Below are positions 33,000 through 41,710 of a DNA stretch of 64,000 nt, one piece after another. This DNA comes from Streptomyces lincolnensis. Lineage in GTDB: Bacteria > Actinomycetota > Actinomycetes > Streptomycetales > Streptomycetaceae. The stretch covers positions 1 through 64,000 of the forward strand of contig NZ_JAIHON010000023.1 of the NCBI RefSeq assembly GCF_021173675.1, written 5' to 3'. The translations under genes were made by a program, and so were the position numbers. The notes under the pieces are model-generated. The model had not been told where the DNA came from. It searched no databases and was given only the letters and a program-made list of their open reading frames with translations. Position 1 is the first letter of the stretch; every line of letters begins with the position of its first letter.

Positions 33000-34145
33000 G
33001 TGAAGATCACCGCGCGGGAACTGAACCGGGCCACCCTCGGCCGCCAACTGCTGCTCCAGCGTGAGCCGTTGACGGTGGCCGACGCCGTACGCCGGATCGT
33101 CGCGCTCCAGGCGCAGCAGTCCGCGTCCGCCTACCTCGCGCTGTGGAACCGGCTCACCGGCTTCGATCCGGCCTACCTGGACACCGCGTTCGCCGACGGC
33201 ACGCTCGTCAAGGCGACCCTGCTGCGGATCACGCTGCACGCGGTCCACCGCGACGACCACCGCATGGTCCGGGACGCGATGCGGCCCACGCTGTACGCCT
33301 CCCGGCTCGGCGCCCGGTTCGCCGCCGCCGGGCTCACTCCGGCGGACGCCGCCCGACTGGAACCGGGGCTGCTGGAGTTCGCCGGGCAGCCGCGGTCCAA
33401 CACCGAGATGAAGTCCTGGCTCGGGGAGCGGGTGGGCGTGGAGCGGCAGGAGGGGGCGTGGTGGGGGCTGCGCGCCTACGCGCCGCTGGTGCACGTGCCG
33501 ACGGGCGGGCCCTGGTCGTTCGGCACGTCACCTTCGTACGTCGCCGCCCCGGAGGGAGGGTTCAGCAGCGAGTCCGAGCGTGGGACCGAGCAGGCGTTGG
33601 GTGAGCTGATCCTTCGGTACCTCAAGGCGTTCGGCCCCGCCACGGTGGCGGACGCGGCGCAGTTCGCCCTCGTGCGGCGGGCCCGCGTCCGTACCGCGCT
33701 GGCCGCGCTCGGCGACGCCGTGGAGCGGTTGGACGGCCCGGACGCGACCGTGCTCTTCGACGTCCCCGGCGCCCCGCGCCCGCCCGCGGACACCCCGGCC
33801 CCGCCCCGCCTGATGGCGATGTGGGACAGCGTCCTGCTGGCCCACGCCGACCGCGGCCGGGTCGTCCCGCCGGACTACCGCCGCCTGGTGACCCGCGTCA
33901 ACGGCGATGTGCTGCCGACGCTCCTGGTCGACGGACAGGTCGCCGGCGTGTGGCGCCCGGCCGAGGGCGGCGGCATCGAGGCGACGGCCTTTCACGACCT
34001 GCCGCCCGAGGCGTGGGACGGACTCGCCGAAGAGGCCCGCTCCCTGACCGCCCTGCTCGCCGACCGCGACCCGCGGGTCTACAGCCGGTACGCGCATTGG
34101 TGGGCGAAGCTGCCCGCCGGTCAGGTACGCGTACTCCCCGCCTGA
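33000..34145 (+). CDS. AlkZ-like winged-helix DNA glycosylase (HTH_42)
   Basis: A 381-residue protein of the winged-helix DNA-binding domain family PF06224. Members include Streptomyces sahachiroi AlkZ and E. coli YcaQ (AlkX), glycosylases that unhook interstrand crosslinks or bulky alkyl adducts. The catalytic region is RRIVALQAQQSASAYLALW, where Q-A-Q matches the QxQ motif of AlkZ rather than the QxD of YcaQ. The C-terminal part has DSVLLAHADRGRVVPPDYR and LVDGQVAGVWRP. GTG at 33000 agrees with the family start (ITARELNRATLGRQLLLQR); no ribosome site is visible, so it may be leaderless. No biosynthetic gene cluster is next to it, so a general repair role is more likely than self-resistance. 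Confidence 0.8.
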   Translation: MKITARELNRATLGRQLLLQREPLTVADAVRRIVALQAQQSASAYLALWNRLTGFDPAYLDTAFADGTLVKATLLRITLHAVHRDDHRMVRDAMRPTLYASRLGARFAAAGLTPADAARLEPGLLEFAGQPRSNTEMKSWLGERVGVERQEGAWWGLRAYAPLVHVPTGGPWSFGTSPSYVAAPEGGFSSESERGTEQALGELILRYLKAFGPATVADAAQFALVRRARVRTALAALGDAVERLDGPDATVLFDVPGAPRPPADTPAPPRLMAMWDSVLLAHADRGRVVPPDYRRLVTRVNGDVLPTLLVDGQVAGVWRPAEGGGIEATAFHDLPPEAWDGLAEEARSLTALLADRDPRVYSRYAHWWAKLPAGQVRVLPA

Positions 34146-34176
34146 CAGCGAACGCGGCCCCTTTCGCGGACTTCGC

Positions 34177-35124
34177 TCAGCTCACCAGCACGATCCTCCC
34201 GGGTGCGTGCCGCCTCTCGCTCAGTTCGTGCGCGGCCGCCGCTTCGGCGAGCGGGAACGCCGCCGCGACCGGCACCCGCAGCCGGCCCTGTCCGGCGAGC
34301 ACGACCGCGCTCCTGAGGCCGTGCACCGCCATGGCGTCGGCGCCTCCGACGACAGCGCCCTTCTCGTCGACCGGTGCGGTGTGCGACAGGTGCACGCCGT
34401 GGGCCGCCGCGGTGAAGTCGGTGATCGTCACCACGCGCGCCGGGTCCCCGGCGATCGCGACCAGGTCGGGCAGGGCTCCTCCGGCGCAGTCGAACACGGC
34501 GTCCACCCCGTCCGGGGTCAGTGTTCGGACTCGTTCGACCAGCCCGGTGCCGTACGTCGTCGGTTCCGCGCCGAGGGAACGCAGGAAGGCGTGGTTGTGC
34601 TCGCTCGCCGTACCGATGACCCGCGCACCGCGGGCCGCCGCCATCTGGACGGCGATCGTGCCCACTCCGCCGGCCGCGCCCTGCACCAGCACGGTGTGCC
34701 CGGCGCCGACGGCGAGCCGGTCGAGGACCCGGGTGGAGGTCTCGACGCCGCCCGCGGCACCGCCCGCCTCCTCCCAGCTCCACGCGGCCGGCCGGGGCGC
34801 CCACGCGGACAGCACCGCGAACTCGGCGTTGGCGCCCCGTACGGTCATGCCGGCGATGCCGAACACCTCGTCGCCGACGCCGACGTCCGTGACCCCGGAA
34901 CCGACCTCGTCCACCACCCCCGCGGCATCGAACCCGCTCCGGTAGGGGAAGGCCGTCGGCACCACGTCACGCAGCGCCCCGGAGCGCAGGCGCGTCTCTC
35001 CCACCGACAGACCGGACGCCCTGACGGCGATACGGATCTCCCCGGGCCCGGCGTGCGGGGCCTCGACCTCGGCGACATGGACGACGCCGGGCGGGCCGTA
35101 CTCGGAAAACTGAACAGCTCTCAT
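34177..35124 (-). CDS. Zinc-independent MDR oxidoreductase (quinone-reductase type)
   Basis: A 315-residue NADPH-dependent medium-chain reductase. The N-terminal GroES-like domain runs from RAVQFSEYGPPGVV to about residue 130 and lacks the zinc cysteines. The Rossmann domain carries TVLVQGAAGGVGTIAVQMA and the family end HELSERRHAPGRIVLVS. It probably reduces a quinone or enone. ATG at 35124 fits the family start though the ribosome site is weak. It is divergent from a TetR gene, 62 bases away, which probably represses it. Confidence 0.9.
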   Translation of the reverse strand: MRAVQFSEYGPPGVVHVAEVEAPHAGPGEIRIAVRASGLSVGETRLRSGALRDVVPTAFPYRSGFDAAGVVDEVGSGVTDVGVGDEVFGIAGMTVRGANAEFAVLSAWAPRPAAWSWEEAGGAAGGVETSTRVLDRLAVGAGHTVLVQGAAGGVGTIAVQMAAARGARVIGTASEHNHAFLRSLGAEPTTYGTGLVERVRTLTPDGVDAVFDCAGGALPDLVAIAGDPARVVTITDFTAAAHGVHLSHTAPVDEKGAVVGGADAMAVHGLRSAVVLAGQGRLRVPVAAAFPLAEAAAAHELSERRHAPGRIVLVS

Positions 35125-35155
35125 GGGCCGGGAACGTAATCGAGCAGCCCGTCCG

Positions 35156-35165
35156 TTCGGCCGAA
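35156..35165. promoter_or_regulatory. Candidate TetR operator
   Basis: TTCGGCCGAA is a perfect 10-base palindrome in the 62-base gap between the divergent oxidoreductase and TetR genes, just before the TetR start. Such a position fits an autoregulating TetR protein, but a GC-rich 10-mer can arise by chance. Confidence 0.35.
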
Positions 35166-35186
35166 GTGAGAGCGACGAGGGGCGAG

Positions 35187-35810
35187 ATGAGGGACGAAGT
35201 GGGAACCAGGCTCCGTTCGGACGCCCGCGACAACCGCGAGCGCATCCTCGCCGTCGCCCGGCTCGCCTTCGCCACCGGGGGACCGGAAGTGCCGATCCGG
35301 GAGATCGCGCGGCGCGCCGAGGTGGGCGTCGCGACCGTCTACCGGCACTTCCCGACCAAGGAGGCGTTGATCACCGAGGCCTTCGCCGAGCAGATGGCGG
35401 TCTGCTCGGAGGTCGTCGAGGAGGGGTTGGCGGCGGCCGACCCGTGGCGCGGTTTCTGTCTGCTGATCGAGAAGCTGATGGAGATCGACGCCCTCGACCG
35501 GGGCTTCGCCCGCGCGTTCACCTCGCGGCTCCCCGAGGCGGCCGGGTTCGCCGCGGACCACGACCGGGCCCTGCGGATGCTGCTCGAACTGGTCCGGCGG
35601 GCCAAGGAAGCGGGCGACCTGCGGGAGGACTTCGTACCGGAGGACCTCAGCCTGGCGCTGATGGCGAACGAGGGCATCCGGGCGGAGTCACCCGAGCTGC
35701 GAGTGGCGGCCTCGCGCCGCTTCGCGGCCCTGATGATCCAGTCCTTCAGGGCGAACCCCGTCCCGGCACGGCTGCCACCGGCCGTCCGGCTGCCCCTGAC
35801 CCGCTGGTAG
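35187..35810 (+). CDS. TetR-family transcriptional regulator
   Basis: A 207-residue regulator. The N-terminal helix-turn-helix is RERILAVARLAFATGG, then IREIARRAEVGVATVYRHFPTKEAL. The helical C-terminal half would bind an unknown ligand. ATG at 35187 has GAGGGG upstream; an in-frame GTG at 35166 lacks this. Divergent arrangement with the MDR reductase suggests it controls that gene in response to a toxic electrophile or quinone, by analogy with other TetR/MDR pairs. Confidence 0.92.
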   Translation: MRDEVGTRLRSDARDNRERILAVARLAFATGGPEVPIREIARRAEVGVATVYRHFPTKEALITEAFAEQMAVCSEVVEEGLAAADPWRGFCLLIEKLMEIDALDRGFARAFTSRLPEAAGFAADHDRALRMLLELVRRAKEAGDLREDFVPEDLSLALMANEGIRAESPELRVAASRRFAALMIQSFRANPVPARLPPAVRLPLTRW

Positions 35811-35823
35811 CGCGGGCGCGGGG

Positions 35824-36525
35824 CTACCCCCCGAGCTGCGCCCGCAGCCAGTGCTCCACTTCCCCCACGTGCGCGGCCGCCGCCGCCCTCGCCGTGTCCG
35901 GGTCGCGGGCGACCAGCGCACGGTGGATCGCGGCGTGTTCGCGGCGGGTGCGGGCGAAGGCGCCCTCCTCCTGGTAGCCGCGCCAGACGCGGGCACGGAA
36001 GGTACGGGAGGACAGGCCGTCCAGGATCGCCGCCATGGTCTCGTTGCCCGCGGCGGAGACGATCTCGCGGTGGAAGGCGATGTCGTGGGCGAGGATCTCC
36101 TCCGGGTCCTCGGTGGCGTTCATCGCCGTGAGGTGCTTCTCGACCTCGGCCAGCTGGTCCGCGGTGATCCGGGCGGCCGCCAGCCCCGTGGCCGTCGACT
36201 CCAGGATGCGCCGTACCTCCAGGAGTTCCACCAGACGTGGGCCGCGCGACAGGTCGGCGACCACCCCGAAGGTCTCCAGCAGGTCGCCGGCCTCCAGCTG
36301 CGTGACGTAGATGCCGGAGCCGTGCCGGGCCTCCAGCACCCCCATCACCGTGAGCGCGCGGATCGCCTCGCGCATCGAACTGCGGGAGATGCCGATCTGC
36401 GCGGCCAGATCACGCTCGGTGGGCAGCCGCTGGCCCGGCTCCAGGCGGCCTTCGCCGATCATCGCCTTGATCCGCTCGATGGCGCGCTGCGTCACGGTGC
36501 CCTTCTGCGGGGCTGTCTCGTCCAC
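35824..36525 (-). CDS. FadR-subfamily GntR regulator of the L-fucose operon
   Basis: A 233-residue GntR-family regulator. The winged helix is at the N-terminus (MIGEGRLEPGQRLPTERDLA, then IGISRSSMREAIRALTVMG). An all-helical FadR C-terminal domain follows (ELLEVRRILES, HDIAFHREIVSAAGN, EHAAIHRALVARD), whose Asp/His residues usually hold a metal and a sugar acid or similar ligand. GTG at 36525 has GGAGGAA upstream; the longer open frame reads through the operators. It is divergent from the fucose transport/catabolism operon, and twin palindromes of the FadR type lie between them, so it likely represses the operon until an intermediate such as L-fuconate appears. Confidence 0.93.
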   Translation of the reverse strand: MDETAPQKGTVTQRAIERIKAMIGEGRLEPGQRLPTERDLAAQIGISRSSMREAIRALTVMGVLEARHGSGIYVTQLEAGDLLETFGVVADLSRGPRLVELLEVRRILESTATGLAAARITADQLAEVEKHLTAMNATEDPEEILAHDIAFHREIVSAAGNETMAAILDGLSSRTFRARVWRGYQEEGAFARTRREHAAIHRALVARDPDTARAAAAAHVGEVEHWLRAQLGG

Positions 36526-36569
36526 GCCGTTCCTCCACTCACCGGGTGCGCCGCAGTCTAACCGGCGAT

Positions 36570-36601
36570 GTGGTCCGACCACCATCATGTGGTCGGACCA
36601 C
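36570..36601. promoter_or_regulatory. Twin FadR-type operators
   Basis: GTGGTCCGACCAC (36570-36582) and GTGGTCGGACCAC (36589-36601) are each near-perfect palindromes with TGG...CCA ends, as FadR-subfamily proteins bind. Their centres are 19 bp apart, about two helical turns. The whole is also one long inverted repeat, since the two 13-mers are reverse complements. They lie between the regulator and the transporter operon. Confidence 0.85.
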
Positions 36602-36708
36602 CACGGGTCCACATGGCGAAAATATGCGGTAGGAGGGTGTTGTTCCGGGGAAGTGGTCTGATAAGTATGCGGTCATCTGCTCGCACACGCTCGACGAGGA
36701 GCAACCGG

Positions 36709-37782
36709 ATGCCTGGCAGGACAGTGGGGAAGCGGAACAGGAAGCACACGATCGGCACGGTGACCGTCGCCGTCGGCGCCGCGCTCGCGCTCGCCGCGTG
36801 CGGCAGCACCAAGGACACCGGTGGCGCCGCCACCGCGGGAGGCGACGGCGACGGCAAGGTCGGGGTGATCCTGCCCCTGCTCACCTCGCCGTTCTGGCAG
36901 TCGTACAACGACTACGTGCCGAAGATGGCCACGTCCGAGGGCGTGGACGCGCTCAAGACGGTCAACTCCAACAGCGACCCGTCGCAGCAGATCACCGACA
37001 TCAACAACCAGCTCAACCAGGGCGTCAAGGGCCTGGTCGTCGCTCCCCTGGACAGCGCCGCCATCGAAGCCGGCCTCGACCAGGCCGAGCGCAAGGGCGT
37101 GCCGGTCGTCGCGGTCGACGTGGCGCCGGACAAGGGCAAGGTCGCGATGGTCGTCCGCGCCAACAACAAGGCCTACGGCGAGAAGGCCTGCCAGTACCTG
37201 GGCAAGCAGATACCCTCCGGCAAGGTCGTGCAGATCATGGGCGACCTCGCCTCGGTCAACGGCCGCGAACGCTCCGAGGCCTTCCGCTCCTGCGTGAAGA
37301 CCAACTTTCCCAAGCTGAAGGTGCTGGAGATCCCCGCCAAGTGGGAGTCCGACACCGCGGCCGCCAAGCTCGACACCCTGCTCAACGCCAACCCCGACCT
37401 CAAGGGCATCTACATGCAGGCCGGCGGCGTCTACCTCGCGCCCACTCTGCAGACCCTGAAGTCCAAGGGAATGCTGAAGAAGGCGGGCCAGTCCGGCCAC
37501 ATCGCCATCGTCTCCAACGACGGCATCCCGCAGGAGTACGACGCCATCCGCAAGGGCGAGATCGACGCCACCGTCTCCCAGCCCGCCGACCTCTACGCCA
37601 AGTACGGCATGTACTACATCAAGGCGGCGATGCAGGGGAAGACGTTCAAGCCCGGACCCACCGACCACGACTCGACCATCGTCAAGCTGCCCAGCGGCAT
37701 CCTGGAGGACCAGCTCGCGGCCCCGCTGGTCACCAAGGAGAACGTCGACGACCCCGAGCTGTGGGGCAACACGGTCCAGTGA
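36709..37782 (+). CDS. L-fucose ABC transporter substrate-binding lipoprotein
   Basis: A 357-residue binding protein of the type-1 periplasmic family (RbsB-like). The lipobox LALAAC lies near residue 25. The mature domain begins KVGVILPLLTSPFWQSYNDYVPKM and continues with QQITDINNQLNQGVKGLVVAPLDSAAI and VVAVDVAPDK. It would bind a monosaccharide, most likely L-fucose given the downstream catabolic genes. ATG at 36709 is preceded by GAGGAG. First gene of an operon of eight. Confidence 0.92.
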   Translation: MPGRTVGKRNRKHTIGTVTVAVGAALALAACGSTKDTGGAATAGGDGDGKVGVILPLLTSPFWQSYNDYVPKMATSEGVDALKTVNSNSDPSQQITDINNQLNQGVKGLVVAPLDSAAIEAGLDQAERKGVPVVAVDVAPDKGKVAMVVRANNKAYGEKACQYLGKQIPSGKVVQIMGDLASVNGRERSEAFRSCVKTNFPKLKVLEIPAKWESDTAAAKLDTLLNANPDLKGIYMQAGGVYLAPTLQTLKSKGMLKKAGQSGHIAIVSNDGIPQEYDAIRKGEIDATVSQPADLYAKYGMYYIKAAMQGKTFKPGPTDHDSTIVKLPSGILEDQLAAPLVTKENVDDPELWGNTVQ

Positions 37783-39299
37783 GCACCCAGCCGACCTCCC
37801 CGGCCACACCGCTCGTCGAGGCCCAGGGCATCGTCAAGCGGTACGGCCCCACCACCGCCCTCGCCGACGGCAGGCTCACCGTCCTGCCCGGCGAGTCCCA
37901 CGCCCTCGTCGGCCGCAACGGCGCCGGCAAGTCCACCCTCGTCACCCTGCTCACCGGCCTCCAGGCACCCGACGAGGGCACCGTCCGCTTCGACGGGGAG
38001 CCCGCGCCCGCGCTCGGCGACCGGGACGCCTGGCGCCGCAAGGTGGCCTGCGTCTACCAGAAGCCCACCGTCGTCCCCGAACTGACCGTCGCCGAGAACC
38101 TGTTCATCAACCGGCAGCCGCTCAGGCGCCGGTTCATCAGCTGGCGCCGGCTCAAGGCCGAGGCCACCGAACTCCTCGACGCCTGGGACGTGCGCGTGGA
38201 CCCCGAGGCGCGCACCGCCGACCTCAAGGTCGAGGACCGCCAAATGGTGGAGATCGCCCGGGCGTTGAGCTTCGGCGCCCGCTTCATCGTCCTCGACGAG
38301 CCGACCGCCCAGCTCGACAACCGCGAGATCGAACGCCTCTTCACCCGCATGCGCGCCCTGCAGAACTCCGGGGTCACCTTCCTGTTCATCTCGCACCACC
38401 TCCAGGAGGTCTACGAGGTCTGCCAGACCGTCACGGTCCTGCGCGACGCCCGCTGGATCACCACGGCCCCCGTGGCCGACCTGCCGCGCACCGCCCTCAT
38501 CGAGGCCATGGCGGGCGAGAGCATCGAGACGATCGCCGAACAGGCCGTCCAGGAGCGGCAGGTCGACGACAGCGCCCCCGTCCTGCTCGACGTGCGCGGC
38601 CTGACCTCGGACGTGTACGCCGACGTCGACCTCACCGTCCGCCGCGGCGAGGTCGTCGGCCTCGCCGGATCCAGCGGCAGCGGCAAGATCGAGCTCGCCG
38701 AGTCCCTCACCGGACTGCACACCCCGAGCGGCGGCACGGCTCAACTGGGCGGCAGGAGACTGCCGTTCGGGAACGTGTCGGCCGCGCTGAAGGCCGGCGT
38801 CGGTTGCGTCCCGCGCGACCGGCACGTCCAGGGCCTCGTCGTCGGCATGACCGTCGGCGACAACGCCACCCTCAGCGTCCTCGACCGGCTCGGCCGCGCA
38901 GGGTTCGTCGGCACCGAGCGCAGGCGGCACTTCGCCACCGAGCTGATCGACCGCCTCGACATCCACACCGAGGGACCCGACCAGCCCGTCTCCGACCTGT
39001 CCGGCGGCAACGCCCAGAAGGTCGTCATGGCCCGCGCGCTCGCCTCCGACCCGAGCCTGCTGGTCCTGATCAACCCCACCGCGGGCGTCGACGTGAAGTC
39101 CAAGGAGTCCCTGCTCGCCCGCATGGACAGCGCCCGCGAGGACGGCACCGCCGTCCTCGTCGTCTCCGACGAACTCGACGACCTCCGGCGCTGCGACCGC
39201 GTCCTCGTCCTCTTCCACGGCCGCGTGGTCGCCGAGCATCCGGCGGGCTGGCGCGACCACGACCTGATCGCCTCCATAGAAGGAGTGGCTCATGGCTGA
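37779..39299 (+). CDS. Sugar ABC transporter ATP-binding protein (RbsA/MglA type)
   Basis: A 506-residue tandem ATPase that powers uptake. The first nucleotide-binding domain has Walker A GRNGAGKST (about residue 45) and Walker B FIVLDEPTAQLD, but its signature reads LKVEDRQ rather than LSGGQ. The second domain has GSSGSGKIE (about 297), where Ile replaces the usual Thr/Ser after Lys, an intact LSGGN near 407 and INPTAGVDV. Complementary degeneracy of the halves is usual in this subfamily. GTG start overlaps the preceding stop (GTGA). Confidence 0.93.
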   Translation: MSTQPTSPATPLVEAQGIVKRYGPTTALADGRLTVLPGESHALVGRNGAGKSTLVTLLTGLQAPDEGTVRFDGEPAPALGDRDAWRRKVACVYQKPTVVPELTVAENLFINRQPLRRRFISWRRLKAEATELLDAWDVRVDPEARTADLKVEDRQMVEIARALSFGARFIVLDEPTAQLDNREIERLFTRMRALQNSGVTFLFISHHLQEVYEVCQTVTVLRDARWITTAPVADLPRTALIEAMAGESIETIAEQAVQERQVDDSAPVLLDVRGLTSDVYADVDLTVRRGEVVGLAGSSGSGKIELAESLTGLHTPSGGTAQLGGRRLPFGNVSAALKAGVGCVPRDRHVQGLVVGMTVGDNATLSVLDRLGRAGFVGTERRRHFATELIDRLDIHTEGPDQPVSDLSGGNAQKVVMARALASDPSLLVLINPTAGVDVKSKESLLARMDSAREDGTAVLVVSDELDDLRRCDRVLVLFHGRVVAEHPAGWRDHDLIASIEGVAHG

Positions 39300-40317
39300 T
39301 ACGAAGGCTCCGCCGGTCACGCCGGCACGCGTCGCGAGCCCGAACTCGGCCAGGACCGTGCTGCTGCGCCGCGCCCGCGAACTCGCCCTGGTCCCCGCCC
39401 TGGTGCTGCTCCTGGTGCTCGGCGCCGTGGTCAACGACTCCTTCCTCACCGAACGCAATCTGATCTCGATCCTCGGCGCCTCCGCCGCCCTGGCGATGGT
39501 GGTGCTGGCCGAGTCCCTGGTGCTGATCACCGGCAAGTTCGACCTGTCCCTGGAGTCCGTCGTCGGCATCGCGCCCGCGGTGGCCGCGCTCCTCGTGCTG
39601 CCCGCGGCGCAGTCCGGCTGGGGCACCGAGTTCCCGGCCGCGTTCGCCCTGCTGTCGATGCTCGTCGTCGGCGCGGCGATCGGCGCCTTCAACGGCGTGC
39701 TGGTCGTGAAGTTCAAGCTGAACGCGTTCATCGTGACGCTCGCGATGCTGATCGTCCTGCGCGGTCTGCTCGTCGGCGCCACCAAGGGCAAGACGCTGTT
39801 CGGCATGCCCGACAGCTTCTACTCGCTGGCCACCACGACCTTCCTGAACGTCCCGATGTCGGTGTGGCTCGCCGCGATCGCCTTCGGGGTCGTCGGGCTC
39901 GTGCTGAAGTACCACCGCGTCGGACGCGCCCTGTACGCCATCGGCGGCAACGCGGACGCGGCCCGCGCGGCCGGCATCCGGGTCGACCGCGTGATGCTCG
40001 GCGTGTTCGTCGTCGCCGGTGTCCTCGCCTCCGTCGGCGGTCTCCTCCAGACCGGCTACGTCGGCGCGATCAGCGCCAACCAGGGCCAGAACATGATCTT
40101 CACCGTGTTCGCCGCCGCCGTCATCGGCGGCATCAGCCTCGACGGCGGCAAGGGCACCATGTTCGGCGCCCTGACCGGCGTCCTGCTGCTCGGTGTCGTG
40201 CAGAACCTGCTCACCCTGGCCCAGGTCCCGTCGTTCTGGATCCAGGCCATCTACGGCGGAATCATCCTGGTCGCCCTCATGATCGCCCGTGTGACCACGG
40301 GCCGCGCCCAGGACTGA
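39292..40317 (+). CDS. Sugar ABC transporter permease (RbsC type)
   Basis: A 341-residue membrane permease with eight to ten helices. Family motifs include NLISILGASAALAMVVLAESLVLITGKFDLSLES (read in parts), GFDLS-like region and YAIGGNADAARAAGIRVD, the loop that contacts the ATPase. ATG at 39292 overlaps the ATPase gene by 8 bases and has GAAGGAG upstream. It completes the importer with the two preceding genes. Confidence 0.94.
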   Translation: MADTKAPPVTPARVASPNSARTVLLRRARELALVPALVLLLVLGAVVNDSFLTERNLISILGASAALAMVVLAESLVLITGKFDLSLESVVGIAPAVAALLVLPAAQSGWGTEFPAAFALLSMLVVGAAIGAFNGVLVVKFKLNAFIVTLAMLIVLRGLLVGATKGKTLFGMPDSFYSLATTTFLNVPMSVWLAAIAFGVVGLVLKYHRVGRALYAIGGNADAARAAGIRVDRVMLGVFVVAGVLASVGGLLQTGYVGAISANQGQNMIFTVFAAAVIGGISLDGGKGTMFGALTGVLLLGVVQNLLTLAQVPSFWIQAIYGGIILVALMIARVTTGRAQD

Positions 40318-40345
40318 ACCCCTGCCCCCTACTGAAAGGCACTCC

Positions 40346-41710
40346 GTGTCCCCGACCTCCGGCCCCTCCGGTCGCGTCTCCGCGCTCGAGACCTACGACA
40401 TCCGCTTCCCCACCTCGCGCGAGCTCGACGGCTCCGACGCGATGAACCCGGACCCCGACTACTCGGCGGCGTACGTGGTGCTGCGCACCGACGCGGCCGA
40501 CGGGCACGAAGGACACGGGTTCAGTTTCACCATCGGGCGGGGCAACGAGGTCCAGGTCGCGGCGATCGACGCGCTGCGCGGACACGTGGTCGGGCGGTCC
40601 GTCGAGGAGCTGTGCGCCGATCCGGGGACCCTGAACCGCGACCTGATCGGCGACAGCCAGCTGCGTTGGCTCGGCCCCGAGAAGGGCGTGATGCACATGG
40701 CGATCGGCGCGGTCATGAACGCCGTGTGGGATCTGGCCGCCAAGCGCGCCGACAAGCCGCTGTGGCGGCTCCTGGCCGACGCCGAGCCCGAGTGGCTGGT
40801 GAGCCAGATCGACTTCCGGTACCTGACGGACGCGCTCACCCCGGACGAGGCGCTGGAGATCCTGCGCCGGGGACGGGAGGGCGCGGCCGAGCGCACGGCG
40901 CGGCTGCTGGAGCGCGGCTATCCCGCCTACACCACCTCCGCGGGCTGGCTGGGCTACGACGACGAGAAGCTCACCCGGCTCGCCGCCGAGGCCGTCGCCG
41001 CCGGCTTCCGCCAGATCAAGCTCAAGGTCGGTGCCGACCTCGACGACGACATCCGGCGCTGCCGTGTCGCCCGCCGGGTCGTCGGCCCCGACATCCGCAT
41101 GGCCGTCGACGCCAACCAGCGCTGGGACGTCGCGGAGGCGATCCGCTGGACCAAGGCGCTCGCCGAGTTCTCCCCGTACTGGATCGAGGAGCCCACCAGC
41201 CCCGACGACATCCTCGGCCACGCGGCCGTCCGCCAGGCGGTCGCCCCGGTGAAGGTCGCCACCGGCGAGCACGTGCAGAACCGGGTCGTGTTCAAGCAGC
41301 TCCTCCAGGCCGGCGCCCTCGACGTCGTCCAGATCGACGCGGCCCGCGTCGGCGGCGTCAACGAGAACCTCGCGATCCTGCTCCTCGCCGCCAAGTTCGG
41401 CGTACCGGTCTGCCCGCACGCGGGCGGTGTCGGCCTGTGCGAACTCGTCCAGCACCTGTCGATGTTCGACTACGTCGCGGTCACCGGCACCACCGAGGAC
41501 CGGGTCATCGAGTACGTCGACCATCTGCACGACCACTTCCTCGACCCCGTGGTGATCCGCGAGGGCCACTACACGGCCCCCACCGCGCCGGGCTTCTCGG
41601 CCGCCATGCGCCCGGAGTCCATCGCCCGGTACACGTTCCCCGACGGCGCCTTCTGGGCAGAAGATCTCGCCGAGAAGAACCAGAACACCGAGAAGGAGCA
41701 GGCGGCATGA
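40346..41710 (+). CDS. L-fuconate dehydratase (enolase superfamily)
   Basis: A 454-residue dehydratase converting L-fuconate to 2-keto-3-deoxy-L-fuconate. It is close in pattern to Xanthomonas FucD and human ENOSF1 (AMNPDPDYSAAYVVLRTDA, FTIGRGNEVQVAAIDAL). Active-site residues visible: Lys-x-Lys in FRQIKLKVGAD, magnesium ligands Asp in MAVDANQRW, Glu in YWIEEPTSPDD and Glu in TGEHVQNR, and the general-base His in VCPHAGGVGL. GTG at 40346 has AAAGG upstream. It defines the operon as the non-phosphorylating L-fucose route. Confidence 0.94.
   Translation: MSPTSGPSGRVSALETYDIRFPTSRELDGSDAMNPDPDYSAAYVVLRTDAADGHEGHGFSFTIGRGNEVQVAAIDALRGHVVGRSVEELCADPGTLNRDLIGDSQLRWLGPEKGVMHMAIGAVMNAVWDLAAKRADKPLWRLLADAEPEWLVSQIDFRYLTDALTPDEALEILRRGREGAAERTARLLERGYPAYTTSAGWLGYDDEKLTRLAAEAVAAGFRQIKLKVGADLDDDIRRCRVARRVVGPDIRMAVDANQRWDVAEAIRWTKALAEFSPYWIEEPTSPDDILGHAAVRQAVAPVKVATGEHVQNRVVFKQLLQAGALDVVQIDAARVGGVNENLAILLLAAKFGVPVCPHAGGVGLCELVQHLSMFDYVAVTGTTEDRVIEYVDHLHDHFLDPVVIREGHYTAPTAPGFSAAMRPESIARYTFPDGAFWAEDLAEKNQNTEKEQAA

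Noticed and set aside
29682..33494. A 1270-codon open frame on the reverse strand across GH38
   Set aside because: It is a composition shadow of the GH38, GH85 and AlkZ-like genes; the product is Val/Gly/Arg-rich with no domain, whereas the forward genes have catalytic motifs and ribosome sites.
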